Positions 49,730 through 62,263 of a stretch of 64,000 nt of DNA are shown here, in pieces (positions within the stretch are counted from its first letter, which is position 1; every line of letters starts with the position of its first letter). A program made the position numbers and the translations under genes. The stretch comes from Lysobacteraceae bacterium NML03-0222 (GTDB taxonomy: Bacteria; Pseudomonadota; Gammaproteobacteria; Xanthomonadales; Xanthomonadaceae), in the NCBI GenBank assembly GCA_002798195.1, contig NWQM01000009.1:1-64000 (forward strand), given 5' to 3'. Under the pieces are notes generated by a model that saw nothing but the letters and a program-made list of their open reading frames with translations, was not told the DNA's origin and ran no database searches.

Positions 49730-51009
49730 GTCGCCACCCCGTCAAGACCGCCCTCGCCGCCGCCTTGTTGTCCACGCTGTCCCTTGCCACCAGCGCGCAG
49801 AACCTGCTTATCCGCAATGCCACCGTGCATACCGCCAGCACACAGGGCACGCTTGCCAATACGGATGTGCTGGTACGCAATGGCCGCATCAGCGCTGTGG
49901 GGCAGAACCTCTCTGCGCAGGGCGTGGAGGTGATTGACGCGGCAGGCCGCCCGCTGACCCCGGCGCTGTTTGCCGGCATCACCGATATTGGTGTTGAAGA
50001 AGTCAGCGGTGAAGCCAAAACCGTGGACAGCCATGTGTCCTTTGGGCAAAACGCCAAAGACTTGCATATCCGCCCGGAGTTTGATGTCACCTTGGCCTAC
50101 AACCCGGAATCGGTGCTGATTCCGGTTGCCCGCGTCGAGGGCTTTGGCTGGAGCATGGTGGCCGCCAATCCTGGCAGTGGCGGTTCGTTCATCGGTGGCC
50201 AGGGCGGCGCGTTCCGCTTCGATGGCAGCCTGGACCCGCTTGGCAAGCGCGTGCTATTCATGCGGCTGGGCGCTGATGGCGCACAGCTCAGCGGTGGCTC
50301 GCGTGCTGCACAATGGATGTTGCTTGAGCAGATGCTGGATGAAGCCCGTGGCCGCATCGCCCAAGACTCGCATTTTGCCTTGCTCACGCCCGCCGGTCGC
50401 GCCACCATGTCGCGCTATTTCAATGGTGAGCGCATTGTCATCAGCGTGCATCGCGCTGCCGACATTCGCCGTACCTTGCGCTGGGCACAAAGCCGCAAGC
50501 TCAATATCGCCCTGGCGGGTGCGAGCGAAGGCTGGAAGGTCGCGGAAGAAATCGCTGCCGCCGGCGTGCCGGTATTCATTGATGCGCTGGCCAACCTGCC
50601 GGCTGATTTCGACCAAATCGGCGCCACGCTGGAGAACGCTGCGAAAATGCGTCGAGCCGGGGTCAGGGTGGCCTTCTCGCAGGGCAATGATGCTTCGCAC
50701 TCGGCGCGCAAACAGCGCCAGCTGGCAGGCAATGCCGTCGCCCATGGCCTGCCCTGGGAGGACGCACTGGCAGGACTGACCCGCATCCCGGCCGAAGCCT
50801 TTGGCCTTGGCAATGAAGTCGGCCGCATCGTCCCCGGGCTGCGTGCTGACCTGGTGCTATGGAGTGGCGACCCACTGGATGTGGCGCATACCGCCACGCA
50901 AGTCTGGATGGATGGCCGCGCCACCAGCATGAAGTCGCGCCAGACCGAACTGCGTGATCGCTACCTGCACCGTAACAGCAGCCCGCTGCCACCGGCTTAT
51001 TCAAAATAA
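49726..51009 (+). CDS. Amidohydrolase-family paralogue lacking the HxH metal motif
   Basis: The 427-aa precursor has a Sec signal (ending ATSAQ) and aligns end to end with amidohydrolases: NLLIRNATVHTAST and NTDVLVRNGRISAVG at the start and GRIVPGLRADLVLWSGDPLD at the end. Where active members have PGLIDxHxH it reads RPLTPALFAGITDIGVEE, so both His are absent, and the later ligand positions are also changed (for example NIALAGASEGWKV). It is therefore probably non-catalytic, perhaps a partner of the preceding enzyme, to which it is coupled by ATGA. Confidence 0.85.
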   Translation: MSRHPVKTALAAALLSTLSLATSAQNLLIRNATVHTASTQGTLANTDVLVRNGRISAVGQNLSAQGVEVIDAAGRPLTPALFAGITDIGVEEVSGEAKTVDSHVSFGQNAKDLHIRPEFDVTLAYNPESVLIPVARVEGFGWSMVAANPGSGGSFIGGQGGAFRFDGSLDPLGKRVLFMRLGADGAQLSGGSRAAQWMLLEQMLDEARGRIAQDSHFALLTPAGRATMSRYFNGERIVISVHRAADIRRTLRWAQSRKLNIALAGASEGWKVAEEIAAAGVPVFIDALANLPADFDQIGATLENAAKMRRAGVRVAFSQGNDASHSARKQRQLAGNAVAHGLPWEDALAGLTRIPAEAFGLGNEVGRIVPGLRADLVLWSGDPLDVAHTATQVWMDGRATSMKSRQTELRDRYLHRNSSPLPPAYSK

Positions 51010-51018
51010 TCCAGCCCG

Positions 51019-51040
51019 CGCCCCGCCTGATTGCGGGGCG
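51019..51040 (+). terminator. Intrinsic terminator after the amidohydrolase pair
   Basis: CGCCCCGC (51019-51026) and GCGGGGCG (51033-51040) form a perfect 8-bp stem with a 6-base loop, followed by TCTTGTT. It lies 9 bp past the stop. Confidence 0.75.
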
Positions 51041-51109
51041 TCTTGTTGACAGCCTGACGACCGCCACACCGCCATACTTGACTTCAACAAACCATACAGG
51101 AGCCACAAT

Positions 51110-51451
51110 ATGCGCACCCGTTATTTCATCTCCTTGCCCGAGCCTGAAAAAGCCCGCGGCGATGAAGCCTGGAGCTTCAAATCACACAGCGCCGAAGGCT
51201 TTGCTGAAGAGTTGCAAAGCGCACTGCGCGGCACCAGCCTGTTCCAGAGCTGGCTGGTCGTGCAGGACGACCCGGATGCGATTGACCCGGCACTGGCCGA
51301 CACTGACCCGGAGGCGCAAGTCACCGGCAAGATGGATGACTTGCATATCGACCTTGAGGTATTGACCCGCCTGTCCGGTGATGTGCTCAAACACCGCCTG
51401 CGCCTGCTGGCGGGCAGCCACTGGCAGTTGCGCGACGTGCGCGCGGGGTGA
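51110..51451 (+). CDS. Conserved-looking protein of unknown function (113 aa)
   Basis: The acidic cytosolic protein begins MRTRYFISLPEPEKARGDEA and has GFAEELQSALRG, LFQSWLVVQDD and a final LRLLAGSHWQLRDVRAG. I recognise no family. An AGGAG precedes the ATG at 51110 at good spacing, and the gene is flanked by terminators on both sides, so it is a real single-gene unit. Confidence 0.75.
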   Translation: MRTRYFISLPEPEKARGDEAWSFKSHSAEGFAEELQSALRGTSLFQSWLVVQDDPDAIDPALADTDPEAQVTGKMDDLHIDLEVLTRLSGDVLKHRLRLLAGSHWQLRDVRAG

Positions 51452-51474
51452 GTCATTAGGCTTCCCAGATTGCA

Positions 51475-51506
51475 ACAAACCCCGTCCAGCAGCGGACGGG
51501 GTTTGT
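51475..51506 (+). terminator. Strong stem-loop after the 113-aa gene
   Basis: ACAAACCCCGTCC (51475-51487) and GGACGGGGTTTGT (51494-51506) form a perfect 13-bp stem with a 6-base loop. The AAAC/GTTT base pairs give a short T run in either direction, so it may work for the convergent gene too. Confidence 0.75.
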
Positions 51507-51550
51507 CATATTCGCGACTGCTATCAGGCAGGGTGCGTCAAGCCAGAAAA

Positions 51551-52060
51551 TTATTTCACCTCACTCCAGTGACCACGGCCATCGCGGCGCATGCGAACCT
51601 GTTTTTTCACCGTGGGGCAGCAGTTGGCATCGCGCGGGCCGTGCTCCAGGGTTTCCACGGTGATGCTGTCGCGGCTGTGGCGCAGCACCCGGGAAAAGCG
51701 GGCGGGCAGATAGAACGTGACCATGGGTGAAGACTCCTGCACGTCCACCATATAGGTGTCTCCCATGCCGATTTTCACAGTCAGGATATTGTCGTTGCCG
51801 GTTCCTGGGCCTTCGCCGCAGCCGATATCGCCCTGCCAGATGACGGCGTACAGCGCCTCGAAGCGGTTATCCATATGGGTATAGGGCACCAGCGGCACGA
51901 TGTTCTGCGGATTTACCTGTGCATCGCAGGCGATGGCGCTGGCGTAGGCAGTGGCCGCGCGCGCCACTTTTTGCCGGACTTCTGCCGCAGCGGGCTGCTG
52001 GGCATGGGCAAGCAGCGGGAATGACAATAGACCAAACAGCATCAGGGAACGCATTTTCAT
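51551..52060 (-). CDS. Exported protein of unknown function (169 aa)
   Basis: A signal peptide (MKMRSLMLFGLLSFPLLAHA) is followed by a mature domain with four Cys residues (CDAQ, GCGE and a CC pair in DANCCPTV), which suggests disulfides in the periplasm. GDTYMVDVQESSPMVTFYLP and KKQVRMRRDGRGHWSEVK are further landmarks. I recognise no family. GGAGG lies five bases before the ATG at 52060. It is monocistronic and convergent with the 113-aa gene. Confidence 0.75.
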   Translation of the reverse strand: MKMRSLMLFGLLSFPLLAHAQQPAAAEVRQKVARAATAYASAIACDAQVNPQNIVPLVPYTHMDNRFEALYAVIWQGDIGCGEGPGTGNDNILTVKIGMGDTYMVDVQESSPMVTFYLPARFSRVLRHSRDSITVETLEHGPRDANCCPTVKKQVRMRRDGRGHWSEVK

Positions 52061-52156
52061 GGAGCCTCCAGTGTTGTCAGTGGTGGGTCAGCATATCGAG
52101 TGTACTTGCAATCAGGGCACGGGAGACTGGGGTTGGTCAGCGTTATTGATGGCTCT

Positions 52157-52549
52157 CTAGCGTTTGTGCATCAGCAAGGCTTTGCTGTATGCGCAAAAGT
52201 CATCCAAATGGTGGGTAATGACGGCAATGACGATGGGCATTTGCAGGGCTTGATAATCATGGACGGCGATATTGTGGAAGCCGACCATCGCTTGCAGGCG
52301 CTCAGCAAGCTTGGCAAGCAGCGCAAACACATCGCGCGAGCTTTGCGGTACGCCCAATTTTTCGCGGCGAATCAGGTGCTGTCCCATGTCCAGTGCAGCT
52401 TCACAGGCGCGCTGAATGTTGAGAATGGCGGCGTCCTGGCGGGTGATGTCGCTGGCGAAGGTATCGGGGGCGCGGTCGTATTCCTCACGTGCGCGTTGCA
52501 CGCAGCGCTCGATGGTGGTTGCCTTGTTGATGAGAACATCGTCAATCAT
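52157..52549 (-). CDS. hepT: HepT-like HEPN toxin (DUF86) with a variant active-site motif
   Basis: HepT is the toxin of MntA-HepT toxin-antitoxin pairs, a HEPN ribonuclease with an Rx4HxY motif. The 130-aa helical protein starts MIDDVLINKATTIERCVQRA and has LNIQRACEAALDMGQHLI. The motif reads GFHNIAVHDYQ: His92 replaces the usual Arg, while His97 and Tyr99 are kept. The codon is CAC, one base from CGC. RNase activity may be lost or changed, while the Tyr target of MntA remains. The ATG at 52549 overlaps mntA by 8 bp. Confidence 0.85.
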   Translation of the reverse strand: MIDDVLINKATTIERCVQRAREEYDRAPDTFASDITRQDAAILNIQRACEAALDMGQHLIRREKLGVPQSSRDVFALLAKLAERLQAMVGFHNIAVHDYQALQMPIVIAVITHHLDDFCAYSKALLMHKR

Positions 52550-52964
52550 GCACACGGCCTCTTTCACGGATGTCTTGCAAAAGGCTGGCGCGTGCTTCAT
52601 CCAGCGCGGTTTTCTCGCTGAGGATGACGCTTTCATACAGCGCGGCCTGGCTGTTGGCCTGCCACAGCCGGGTGCCTTGGGTGATGACTTGATACTGCAT
52701 CACCGTGCTGGCGGCGCGCAGGTCAAGCAAATCCACATCGCGGTTGGCCTGCACGGCCAGTTGCTGTGCCAGCTGCCACAGGGCGAGTGGCTCGACCTTG
52801 CCGGGCAGTAGCACGGCAAGGTCGATGTCGCTTTGCGCATTGGCGTGTCCACTGGCAAAACTGCCGAACAGCCACACGCCAAGGGCTTGCGGGTAGGACG
52901 TGCGCACCGCCTCCACCAGTGCTTCCCAGTCGGGTGTGGCGGTGGGGACGGTGTGCGCGTTCAT
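52542..52964 (-). CDS. mntA: MntA-type nucleotidyltransferase antitoxin
   Basis: The 140-aa minimal nucleotidyltransferase has the GSx10DxD motif, Gly34-Ser35 and Asp46-x-Asp48, in LFGSFASGHANAQSDIDLAV, with a further Asp in RDVDLLDLRAAS. MntA neutralises HepT by adding AMP units to its tyrosine. It lies upstream of hepT in the same frame order as known pairs, and its start is only 6 bp past the ettA stop, with no good ribosome-binding site, so it may be translated by coupling. Confidence 0.88.
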   Translation of the reverse strand: MNAHTVPTATPDWEALVEAVRTSYPQALGVWLFGSFASGHANAQSDIDLAVLLPGKVEPLALWQLAQQLAVQANRDVDLLDLRAASTVMQYQVITQGTRLWQANSQAALYESVILSEKTALDEARASLLQDIRERGRVHD

Positions 52965-52970
52965 GCCGGC

Positions 52971-54635
<1,665 letters not shown>

Positions 54636-54705
54636 GGATGACCTGTAAAGCGTGAAGACCCCCGGCAGGGGGCGAAGCCGGCATTATAGGCGAGCGTTAC
54701 CGGAC

Positions 54706-56022
54706 TTACCCGGCGCGCAAGGCTTCGGTAATGGGCATGCGCGCAGCGCGCAGGGCGGGCAGCAGGCCGCCGATGAGGCCGATGCCGATGGCCCAGTGCA
54801 GGCCGGTGAGCAGCAGTCCGGGCGTGACCTGAAACTGGAATACCACCTGGCTGAAGTTGCGTCCCAGCGTGTTGACGCTATAGCCATTGAACAGCGACCA
54901 GGCGATGAAGCCGCCCAGCAGCCCGCCGACGAGTGCCAGTAGCAGGGTTTCCAGCATCACCGCCGCCACCACCGGGAAGGGCGCAAAGCCCATGGCGCGC
55001 AGGGTGCCGATTTCCTGGCGGCGGCCAGCCACCACGGCATACATCGAGTTCAGTGCGCCGAAGGCTGCGCCCACTGCCATGATCGCGCCGATGATGCGAC
55101 CCAGGACATCCAGCAGGGTCTTGAGCTGTTCGGACTGCTTGCCGTAGTGGTGCAGGGTGGTTTCGGCATCGAGCTTCAGGCGCGGGTCGGCAGCCAGTGC
55201 CTGACGCAGTGGCGCCAGCATTTCCGAGTGCACAAGGCGCAACATCACCGCCTGCCAGATGCCGTAGCGGTTCAGCTCGCCCATCGCATCGGCATCGGCC
55301 CATAGTTCCGAGTCATGGGCATCATCGCTGGCAAAGTGCCCGACCACCGTCCAAGACTGCCCGGCGATGCGCAGGGTGTCGCCGATGGCGCTGTGCGCAA
55401 ATTGCCGCGCTGCGCCCTGGCCGACCACCAGTTCCTGCTTGCCGGGGGTGAAGCTGCGCCCGGCGATGATGCGCAAGTGCGGGCGGATTTCCCAGCCTGC
55501 GGCACTGATGCCGCGCAGCTGCACATTGGCATCGCCACTGCCATCGCGGCTGGGCAGGGCGATCACCTGGGTGATTTCCGGTGACACCATGGGGCGCCCC
55601 TGGGCATTGCGGGCGATGCCGGGTAGCAGGCTGGCCAGTTGCGCCTGCTCGCGGGTAATCACCGAGTTGATCTCGGTTTGCGAGCCGCCACGCAGCAAAA
55701 TCACCGTGCTATCGCTACCGGTGCGTTTGAGCGTGCTGGCAAAGCCCATACCCATCGCCAGCATTGCGGTCAGAACGCCGGTGACGCCGGCGATACCGAT
55801 GACAATCACCAGCGCTGCGCCCCAGCGTTGCGGCAGTCCGGCAAGCCCCATGCGCAGCACGGCCAGTGCCAGTTGTCCGCTGCGGCTGATGCCAAGCCAC
55901 AGGCCAACCAGCAGCGGCAGCACCAGCAGCGCCTGCCAGGGCAGGACAATCCACAGGCCGGCCAGCAATCCGGTCAGCAGCCAGAAACCCAGGGTGAGGC
56001 TCAGCTTTTTAAGACGATTCAT
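54706..56022 (-). CDS. ABC transporter permease, FtsX/MacB type (second permease)
   Basis: The 438-aa protein has an N-terminal pair of short hydrophobic segments, then the MacB-type layout: a membrane helix, a long periplasmic domain (about 110-310) and three C-terminal helices with RRQEIGTLRAMGFAPFPVV. Alone it is half of a heterodimeric transmembrane unit, with the next gene upstream the other half. The ATG at 56022 has AGGA upstream and lies one base past the previous stop. Confidence 0.88.
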   Translation of the reverse strand: MNRLKKLSLTLGFWLLTGLLAGLWIVLPWQALLVLPLLVGLWLGISRSGQLALAVLRMGLAGLPQRWGAALVIVIGIAGVTGVLTAMLAMGMGFASTLKRTGSDSTVILLRGGSQTEINSVITREQAQLASLLPGIARNAQGRPMVSPEITQVIALPSRDGSGDANVQLRGISAAGWEIRPHLRIIAGRSFTPGKQELVVGQGAARQFAHSAIGDTLRIAGQSWTVVGHFASDDAHDSELWADADAMGELNRYGIWQAVMLRLVHSEMLAPLRQALAADPRLKLDAETTLHHYGKQSEQLKTLLDVLGRIIGAIMAVGAAFGALNSMYAVVAGRRQEIGTLRAMGFAPFPVVAAVMLETLLLALVGGLLGGFIAWSLFNGYSVNTLGRNFSQVVFQFQVTPGLLLTGLHWAIGIGLIGGLLPALRAARMPITEALRAG

Positions 56023-56023
56023 A

Positions 56024-57187
56024 TCAACGTCCTGCCAGGGCATCGACGATACGGATACGCATGCCGCGCAGCGCCGGCAGCAAGCCGACCACCAGCGCAA
56101 TCAGCAGCATCAGTCCAAGGCCGGTCAGCCAGGTGCGCGGCTGGAGTTGCCCCATCTGCACCATGCCCTGACTGGCGCGGCTGATGGCCTCGATGGAGAA
56201 ATTGGCAAGACCAAGCCCGAGCAGGCCGCCGAGGCCAATCAGCAGCAGCGCTTCGGCCAGCAGCAGCCACAGCAGGCTGTGGCGGGTAAAGCCCAGGGTT
56301 TTCATCACCGCAAGCTCCGGCGTGCGCTCGCGCACCGACTGGCTGATGGTATTGCCGGTGAGAATCACCAGGGTAAAGAACACTGCCGCCATGATGGCGC
56401 TGACGATCATGCCGACATCGGCGAATTGCTTGACGAATTCCTGATTGAAGGCCTGCTCGGTCTGGGTCTTGGTTTCGTGCGCGGAATTGGCGCTGAGCTG
56501 GTCGATGGCGCGCGCCACGGTGGCGGCATCGGCGCCGGGCGCAAGTTCCACCACATAGATGCCGACCTGGCCGTTGAGGTATTGATTGGCTTCGTCGAAA
56601 TACTCCCAGTGCAGCCAGAGCGAATTTTCCTCGTTGCGGCGCTTTTCATCGTTGACGCGGAAGATGCCTGCGAGCTTCAGCGGCCAGGCATTGCTGCCGT
56701 CTTTTTGCGGAAAGATGGTGGCTTGCAGCGGAATCACATCGCCCACTTTCCAGCCATGCCGCTCGGCCAGGGCGTGACCGACCAGGGCGCCATCGCGGGT
56801 GGCCAGCCAGTTTTCGCGTTCGGCTTCGGAGACTTGGTATTCCGGATAGAGCTCGAGAAAATTGCGCTTGACCGAGAAGCTCGGGAAAAACTGGCGATTG
56901 TCCTGATACACGCCGCCAAACCAGGTGGAATGGGTGAGCTTGCCCACCCCCGGCACTTGCGCGATGCGCGATTCCAGCGCCAGCGGCAGGAACTGGGTCA
57001 TGGAAATCTTGGACAGCACCACCAGACGTTTGGCACCGGCGACGCTATTGCCTGCGGAATTGAAGGCGATGCGTACCGAATCGAGCAGGCCAAACAGCAG
57101 GAAAGCCGTGGCGATGGAGAGCAGCGTCAGCCAGGTGCGCAGGCGGCTGCGAAACAGCGAGGCCCAGATGAGTGGCAGGTATTTCAT
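56024..57187 (-). CDS. ABC transporter permease, FtsX/MacB type (first permease)
   Basis: The 387-aa protein has one N-terminal helix (SRLRTWLTLLSIATAFLLFG), a periplasmic MacB-type domain and three C-terminal helices with RERTPELAVMKTLGFTRHSL, the FtsX-family coupling motif. It is the partner of the permease at 54706. It is 15 bp past the ATPase gene. Confidence 0.9.
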   Translation of the reverse strand: MKYLPLIWASLFRSRLRTWLTLLSIATAFLLFGLLDSVRIAFNSAGNSVAGAKRLVVLSKISMTQFLPLALESRIAQVPGVGKLTHSTWFGGVYQDNRQFFPSFSVKRNFLELYPEYQVSEAERENWLATRDGALVGHALAERHGWKVGDVIPLQATIFPQKDGSNAWPLKLAGIFRVNDEKRRNEENSLWLHWEYFDEANQYLNGQVGIYVVELAPGADAATVARAIDQLSANSAHETKTQTEQAFNQEFVKQFADVGMIVSAIMAAVFFTLVILTGNTISQSVRERTPELAVMKTLGFTRHSLLWLLLAEALLLIGLGGLLGLGLANFSIEAISRASQGMVQMGQLQPRTWLTGLGLMLLIALVVGLLPALRGMRIRIVDALAGR

Positions 57188-57202
57188 CGCAACTCCGTCA
57201 GC

Positions 57203-57877
<675 letters not shown>

Positions 57878-57912
57878 GGCGGCTCCTTGGCGAAGGTATC
57901 GGCGGGGAAATT

Positions 57913-59142
57913 TCAGCGGGCAGGCTGGATTTTCATGCCCTCTTTCAGCCCAGCCGGGGCATTGAGTACCACGCTATCGCCCGCATTGAGTCCTTGCGTC
58001 ACGCGGATATATCCGGCTTCGGCAGTGGTCGCCGTTTGCACCGGCACCTTGTGGACGCGCTGCTCGCCATCCACGCGGAAAACATAGGCCGCTTCGCCGT
58101 CCTTGCGTAGCGCCGCCTCCGGCAGCAGCACGCCTGTGCGGCGCGGGCTATCGGGCGTAGCGGGCTTTTCCAGAAAGCTCACCTTCACCCCCATGTCCGG
58201 TACGATGCGCGTATCGCGCACATTCAGGCGGATGCGCACCTTGACCGTGGCCTTGCTGCGGTCGGCGGTGGGGATGATGGCGATGACTTCTGCCGGGATG
58301 CGCCAGTCCGGGTAGGCATTGAGAATGGCTTCCACCGGCATGCCCGGCGTCACCCGGCCGATATGCGCCTCGTTGACATCCACTTCCACTTCCAGTGAAT
58401 CCATATCGACGATGGTGCCGATACCGGTACGGGTAAAGCCGCCGCCTGCGGCCATAGGCGAGACGATTTCGCCCGGCTGCGCGGCCTTGGCAATCACCAC
58501 CCCGGCAAACGGCGCACGCACCACGGTATTGTCCACCCCCTGGGTGGCGATGGCGAGCTGTCGCTGGCTGACTTGGTTCTGCCGCCGCTGACTGGCGATT
58601 TGCGCGCGCAAGGTGTCACGCTGGGTCTGCGCGGCCTCGTATTGCGCCCTGGAAACCAGTTGCTGCCCGGCCAGTTCGCGGTAGCGGCGGGCATTGGCCT
58701 CGGCCTCGCGCAACTGTGTTTCCAGCCCGGCCAGCTGGCTCTGGCTGGCGGCCAGTTGCGCGCGCGCCAGCGCCTGATGCTGTACGGCATCCACCGGGTC
58801 AAGCCGTGCCAGTACCTGCCCTTCGCCAACTTGCTGGCCTTCTTCAATCAGCACTTCCAGCACCCGCCCCGGCACCTTGGCCGAGACGGTGGCCATGCGC
58901 CGCGCCACCACATAGCCGGAGGCATCCAGTACCGAGGCCGAGCCAGCGCCGCCATTGGCCGGCAGGGCGATGGCGGTTTGTACGGTAATCGCGGCTGTGC
59001 GGGCGCGATAGGCGAAAAAGCCGGCCACGGCAGCAAACAGCAAGACCAGCACGGCCACGACCCACGGCCAGCGTCTGCCAGGCGGTGGTGTGCTCTGGCG
59101 TTCAATGCGCAATTGCTTGAGGAGTTCGGCGGAGTTGCTCAT
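57913..59142 (-). CDS. Periplasmic adaptor (membrane fusion) protein of the ABC exporter
   Basis: The 409-aa MacA-like adaptor has one N-terminal helix (VVAVLVLLFAAVAGFFAY), lipoyl halves (VSAKVPGRVLEVLIEEGQQV and VVRAPFAGVVIAKAAQPGEI), a long coiled-coil hairpin (about 120-195) rich in Gln and Arg, and beta-barrel domains. It would connect the ABC unit to an outer-membrane channel encoded elsewhere. It is first in a four-gene operon; a 12-bp palindrome lies 58 bp upstream. Confidence 0.92.
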   Translation of the reverse strand: MSNSAELLKQLRIERQSTPPPGRRWPWVVAVLVLLFAAVAGFFAYRARTAAITVQTAIALPANGGAGSASVLDASGYVVARRMATVSAKVPGRVLEVLIEEGQQVGEGQVLARLDPVDAVQHQALARAQLAASQSQLAGLETQLREAEANARRYRELAGQQLVSRAQYEAAQTQRDTLRAQIASQRRQNQVSQRQLAIATQGVDNTVVRAPFAGVVIAKAAQPGEIVSPMAAGGGFTRTGIGTIVDMDSLEVEVDVNEAHIGRVTPGMPVEAILNAYPDWRIPAEVIAIIPTADRSKATVKVRIRLNVRDTRIVPDMGVKVSFLEKPATPDSPRRTGVLLPEAALRKDGEAAYVFRVDGEQRVHKVPVQTATTAEAGYIRVTQGLNAGDSVVLNAPAGLKEGMKIQPAR

Positions 59143-59199
59143 GGTGATAGGCGAAGAACCGAAGTGTGGAGGTTAGCCGCTGGCGGCGGCGTACAGCAG

Positions 59200-59211
59200 T
59201 GACAGCTGTCA
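59200..59211. promoter_or_regulatory. Perfect 12-bp palindrome upstream of the ABC exporter operon
   Basis: TGACAGCTGTCA is fully self-complementary and lies 58 bp before the adaptor start in the divergent gap to glyA. It is a candidate operator; the regulator is unknown. Confidence 0.4.
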
Positions 59212-59360
59212 TGTCGTGCGAGGGGCATCTGGCCGCTGCCAGTGGATGCAGTGCACATTCCAGTGCGCCGGTACAGTCTCTCACAATGTCTGCGCCATGA
59301 ATGCGAATGGGGCGGATGGCTTAAGATTACGGTTTTTCCTGCCCTGCCCCGGAGTGTGTC

Positions 59361-60614
<1,254 letters not shown>

Positions 60615-60632
60615 TCGCTGAAGGTCGCCCTC

Positions 60633-61148
60633 ATGCACTGCCCGTTTTGCCAACATGCCGAAACCCGCGTGGTGGACTCGCGGGTCAGTGAGGACGGCGC
60701 CACCATCCGTCGCCGTCGTGAATGCGAGGCCTGTGGCGAGCGGTTCTCCACGCTGGAAACCATCGAACTGAAGCTGCCGACCATCGTCAAATCGGATGGT
60801 CGGCGGCAGCCCTTTGACGGCCTGAAGCTGCGGCAGAGCTTTGACCGCGCCCTGCAAAAGCGCCCGGTGTCCGAATCGCAGATAGAGGCGGCCGTGCGCG
60901 CAGTGGTGCATCAGGTGCGCATGACCGCCGAGCGTGAGCTGTCCACCCGTCGCGTGGGCGAATTTGTGCTGGCCGAGCTGCGCAAGCTCGATCAGGTGGC
61001 TTTTGTGCGCTTTGCTTCGGTATATCGCTCGTTCGAGGATGTGGAAGATTTCCGCCAAGAACTAGACCGTCTGGTGCGTGACCCGGTGGTGTCTGGTACG
61101 CAGCAGGAACTGCCGATGGTTGAACCGGCCAAGACGCGGCGCAAATGA
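60633..61148 (+). CDS. nrdR: Ribonucleotide reductase regulator NrdR
   Basis: NrdR represses ribonucleotide reductase genes in response to ATP/dATP. The zinc ribbon has Cys3, Cys6, Cys31 and Cys34 (MHCPFC and CEAC), followed by the ATP-cone with KSDGRRQPFDGLKLRQSFDR and FASVYRSFEDVEDF. The 171-aa length is normal. It overlaps ribD by ATGA. Confidence 0.97.
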   Translation: MHCPFCQHAETRVVDSRVSEDGATIRRRRECEACGERFSTLETIELKLPTIVKSDGRRQPFDGLKLRQSFDRALQKRPVSESQIEAAVRAVVHQVRMTAERELSTRRVGEFVLAELRKLDQVAFVRFASVYRSFEDVEDFRQELDRLVRDPVVSGTQQELPMVEPAKTRRK

Positions 61149-62263
61149 GTGCGGATTTCAGCGCGTTTGACCAGACGGCCATGCAGCGCGCCCTGGCGCT
61201 GGCCGAGCGTGGTGCTTACACCACCCGTCCCAACCCGATGGTTGGCTGTGTATTGGCGCAGGGCGAGGTCATCGTCGGCGAGGGCTGGCATCAGCGTAAG
61301 GGCGGGCCGCATGCCGAAGTCTTTGCCCTGCAAAATGCGGGCGAAGCCGCGCGCGGCTCCACCGCCTATGTGACGCTGGAGCCGTGCGCGCATACCGGCA
61401 GCACGGGGCCCTGTGCCGATGCGCTGATTGCCGCCGGCGTGAGGCGTGTGGTGGCGGCGATGCGCGACCCGTTTCCGCAAGTCAACGGCGCCGGTTTCGA
61501 CAAATTGCGCGCAGCCGGTATCGCGGTGCAGTCCGGGTTGATGGAAGCTCGGGCGCGCTGGCTCAACCGCGGTTTTCTCTCATTGATTGAACGTGGCCGC
61601 CCGTGGCTGCGGGTCAAGATGGGCGCGAGCCTGGATGGTCGCACCGCGCTTGCCAATGGTCAGTCGCAATGGATCACAGGCGAAGCCGCGCGCGCCGATG
61701 TGCAGCATTACCGCGCCCGCAGCAGCGCCATTCTGACCGGCAGTGGCACGGCGCTGGCCGACAATCCGCGGCTCACCGTGCGGTTGGACGATGAGCGCGA
61801 TTTTGTTGCACCGCTGCGCGTGGTGCTCGATAGCCGCCTGCAAACCCCGGCCGGCTCGCACCTTTTGGATGGCAGCGTGCCGAGCATGTTTCTGCATCGG
61901 GCGGGCATCACCCCGGATGCGCGTTTTGCCCGTGTGCAATGTGAGACCGTGGATGGCGATGCGGCCGGGCTATCGCTGTCGCAAGTGATGCAAGTGCTTG
62001 CCGCGCGCGGCGTGCAAGAAGTGCAAGTGGAAGCCGGTGCGCAATTGGCAGGCGCACTGCTGCGCGCCGGGCTGGTCGACGAGCTGTTGCTTTATTTGGC
62101 GCCCAGTGTGCTGGGGGACGAGGGGCGCGGCCTGTTTGCCGGGCTGGGGCTTGAGCGACTTACCGATGCTCCGCGCTTTGCCTTTCACGATGTCACGCGC
62201 CTGGGCAATGATCTGCGCCTGACCCTTCTCCCTAACGAGGTAGACCCATGTTCACCGGCCTGA
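61145..62263 (+). CDS. ribD: Bifunctional riboflavin biosynthesis deaminase/reductase RibD
   Basis: RibD deaminates and then reduces the pyrimidine intermediate of riboflavin synthesis. The N-terminal deaminase has the zinc ligands in GGPHAEVFAL and EPCAHTGSTGPC. The C-terminal reductase shows KMGASLDGRTALANGQSQWI and GSGTALADNPRLTVRL. At 372 aa it is full length. It overlaps nrdR by 4 bp and ribE by 16 bp. Confidence 0.96.
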   Translation: MSADFSAFDQTAMQRALALAERGAYTTRPNPMVGCVLAQGEVIVGEGWHQRKGGPHAEVFALQNAGEAARGSTAYVTLEPCAHTGSTGPCADALIAAGVRRVVAAMRDPFPQVNGAGFDKLRAAGIAVQSGLMEARARWLNRGFLSLIERGRPWLRVKMGASLDGRTALANGQSQWITGEAARADVQHYRARSSAILTGSGTALADNPRLTVRLDDERDFVAPLRVVLDSRLQTPAGSHLLDGSVPSMFLHRAGITPDARFARVQCETVDGDAAGLSLSQVMQVLAARGVQEVQVEAGAQLAGALLRAGLVDELLLYLAPSVLGDEGRGLFAGLGLERLTDAPRFAFHDVTRLGNDLRLTLLPNEVDPCSPA

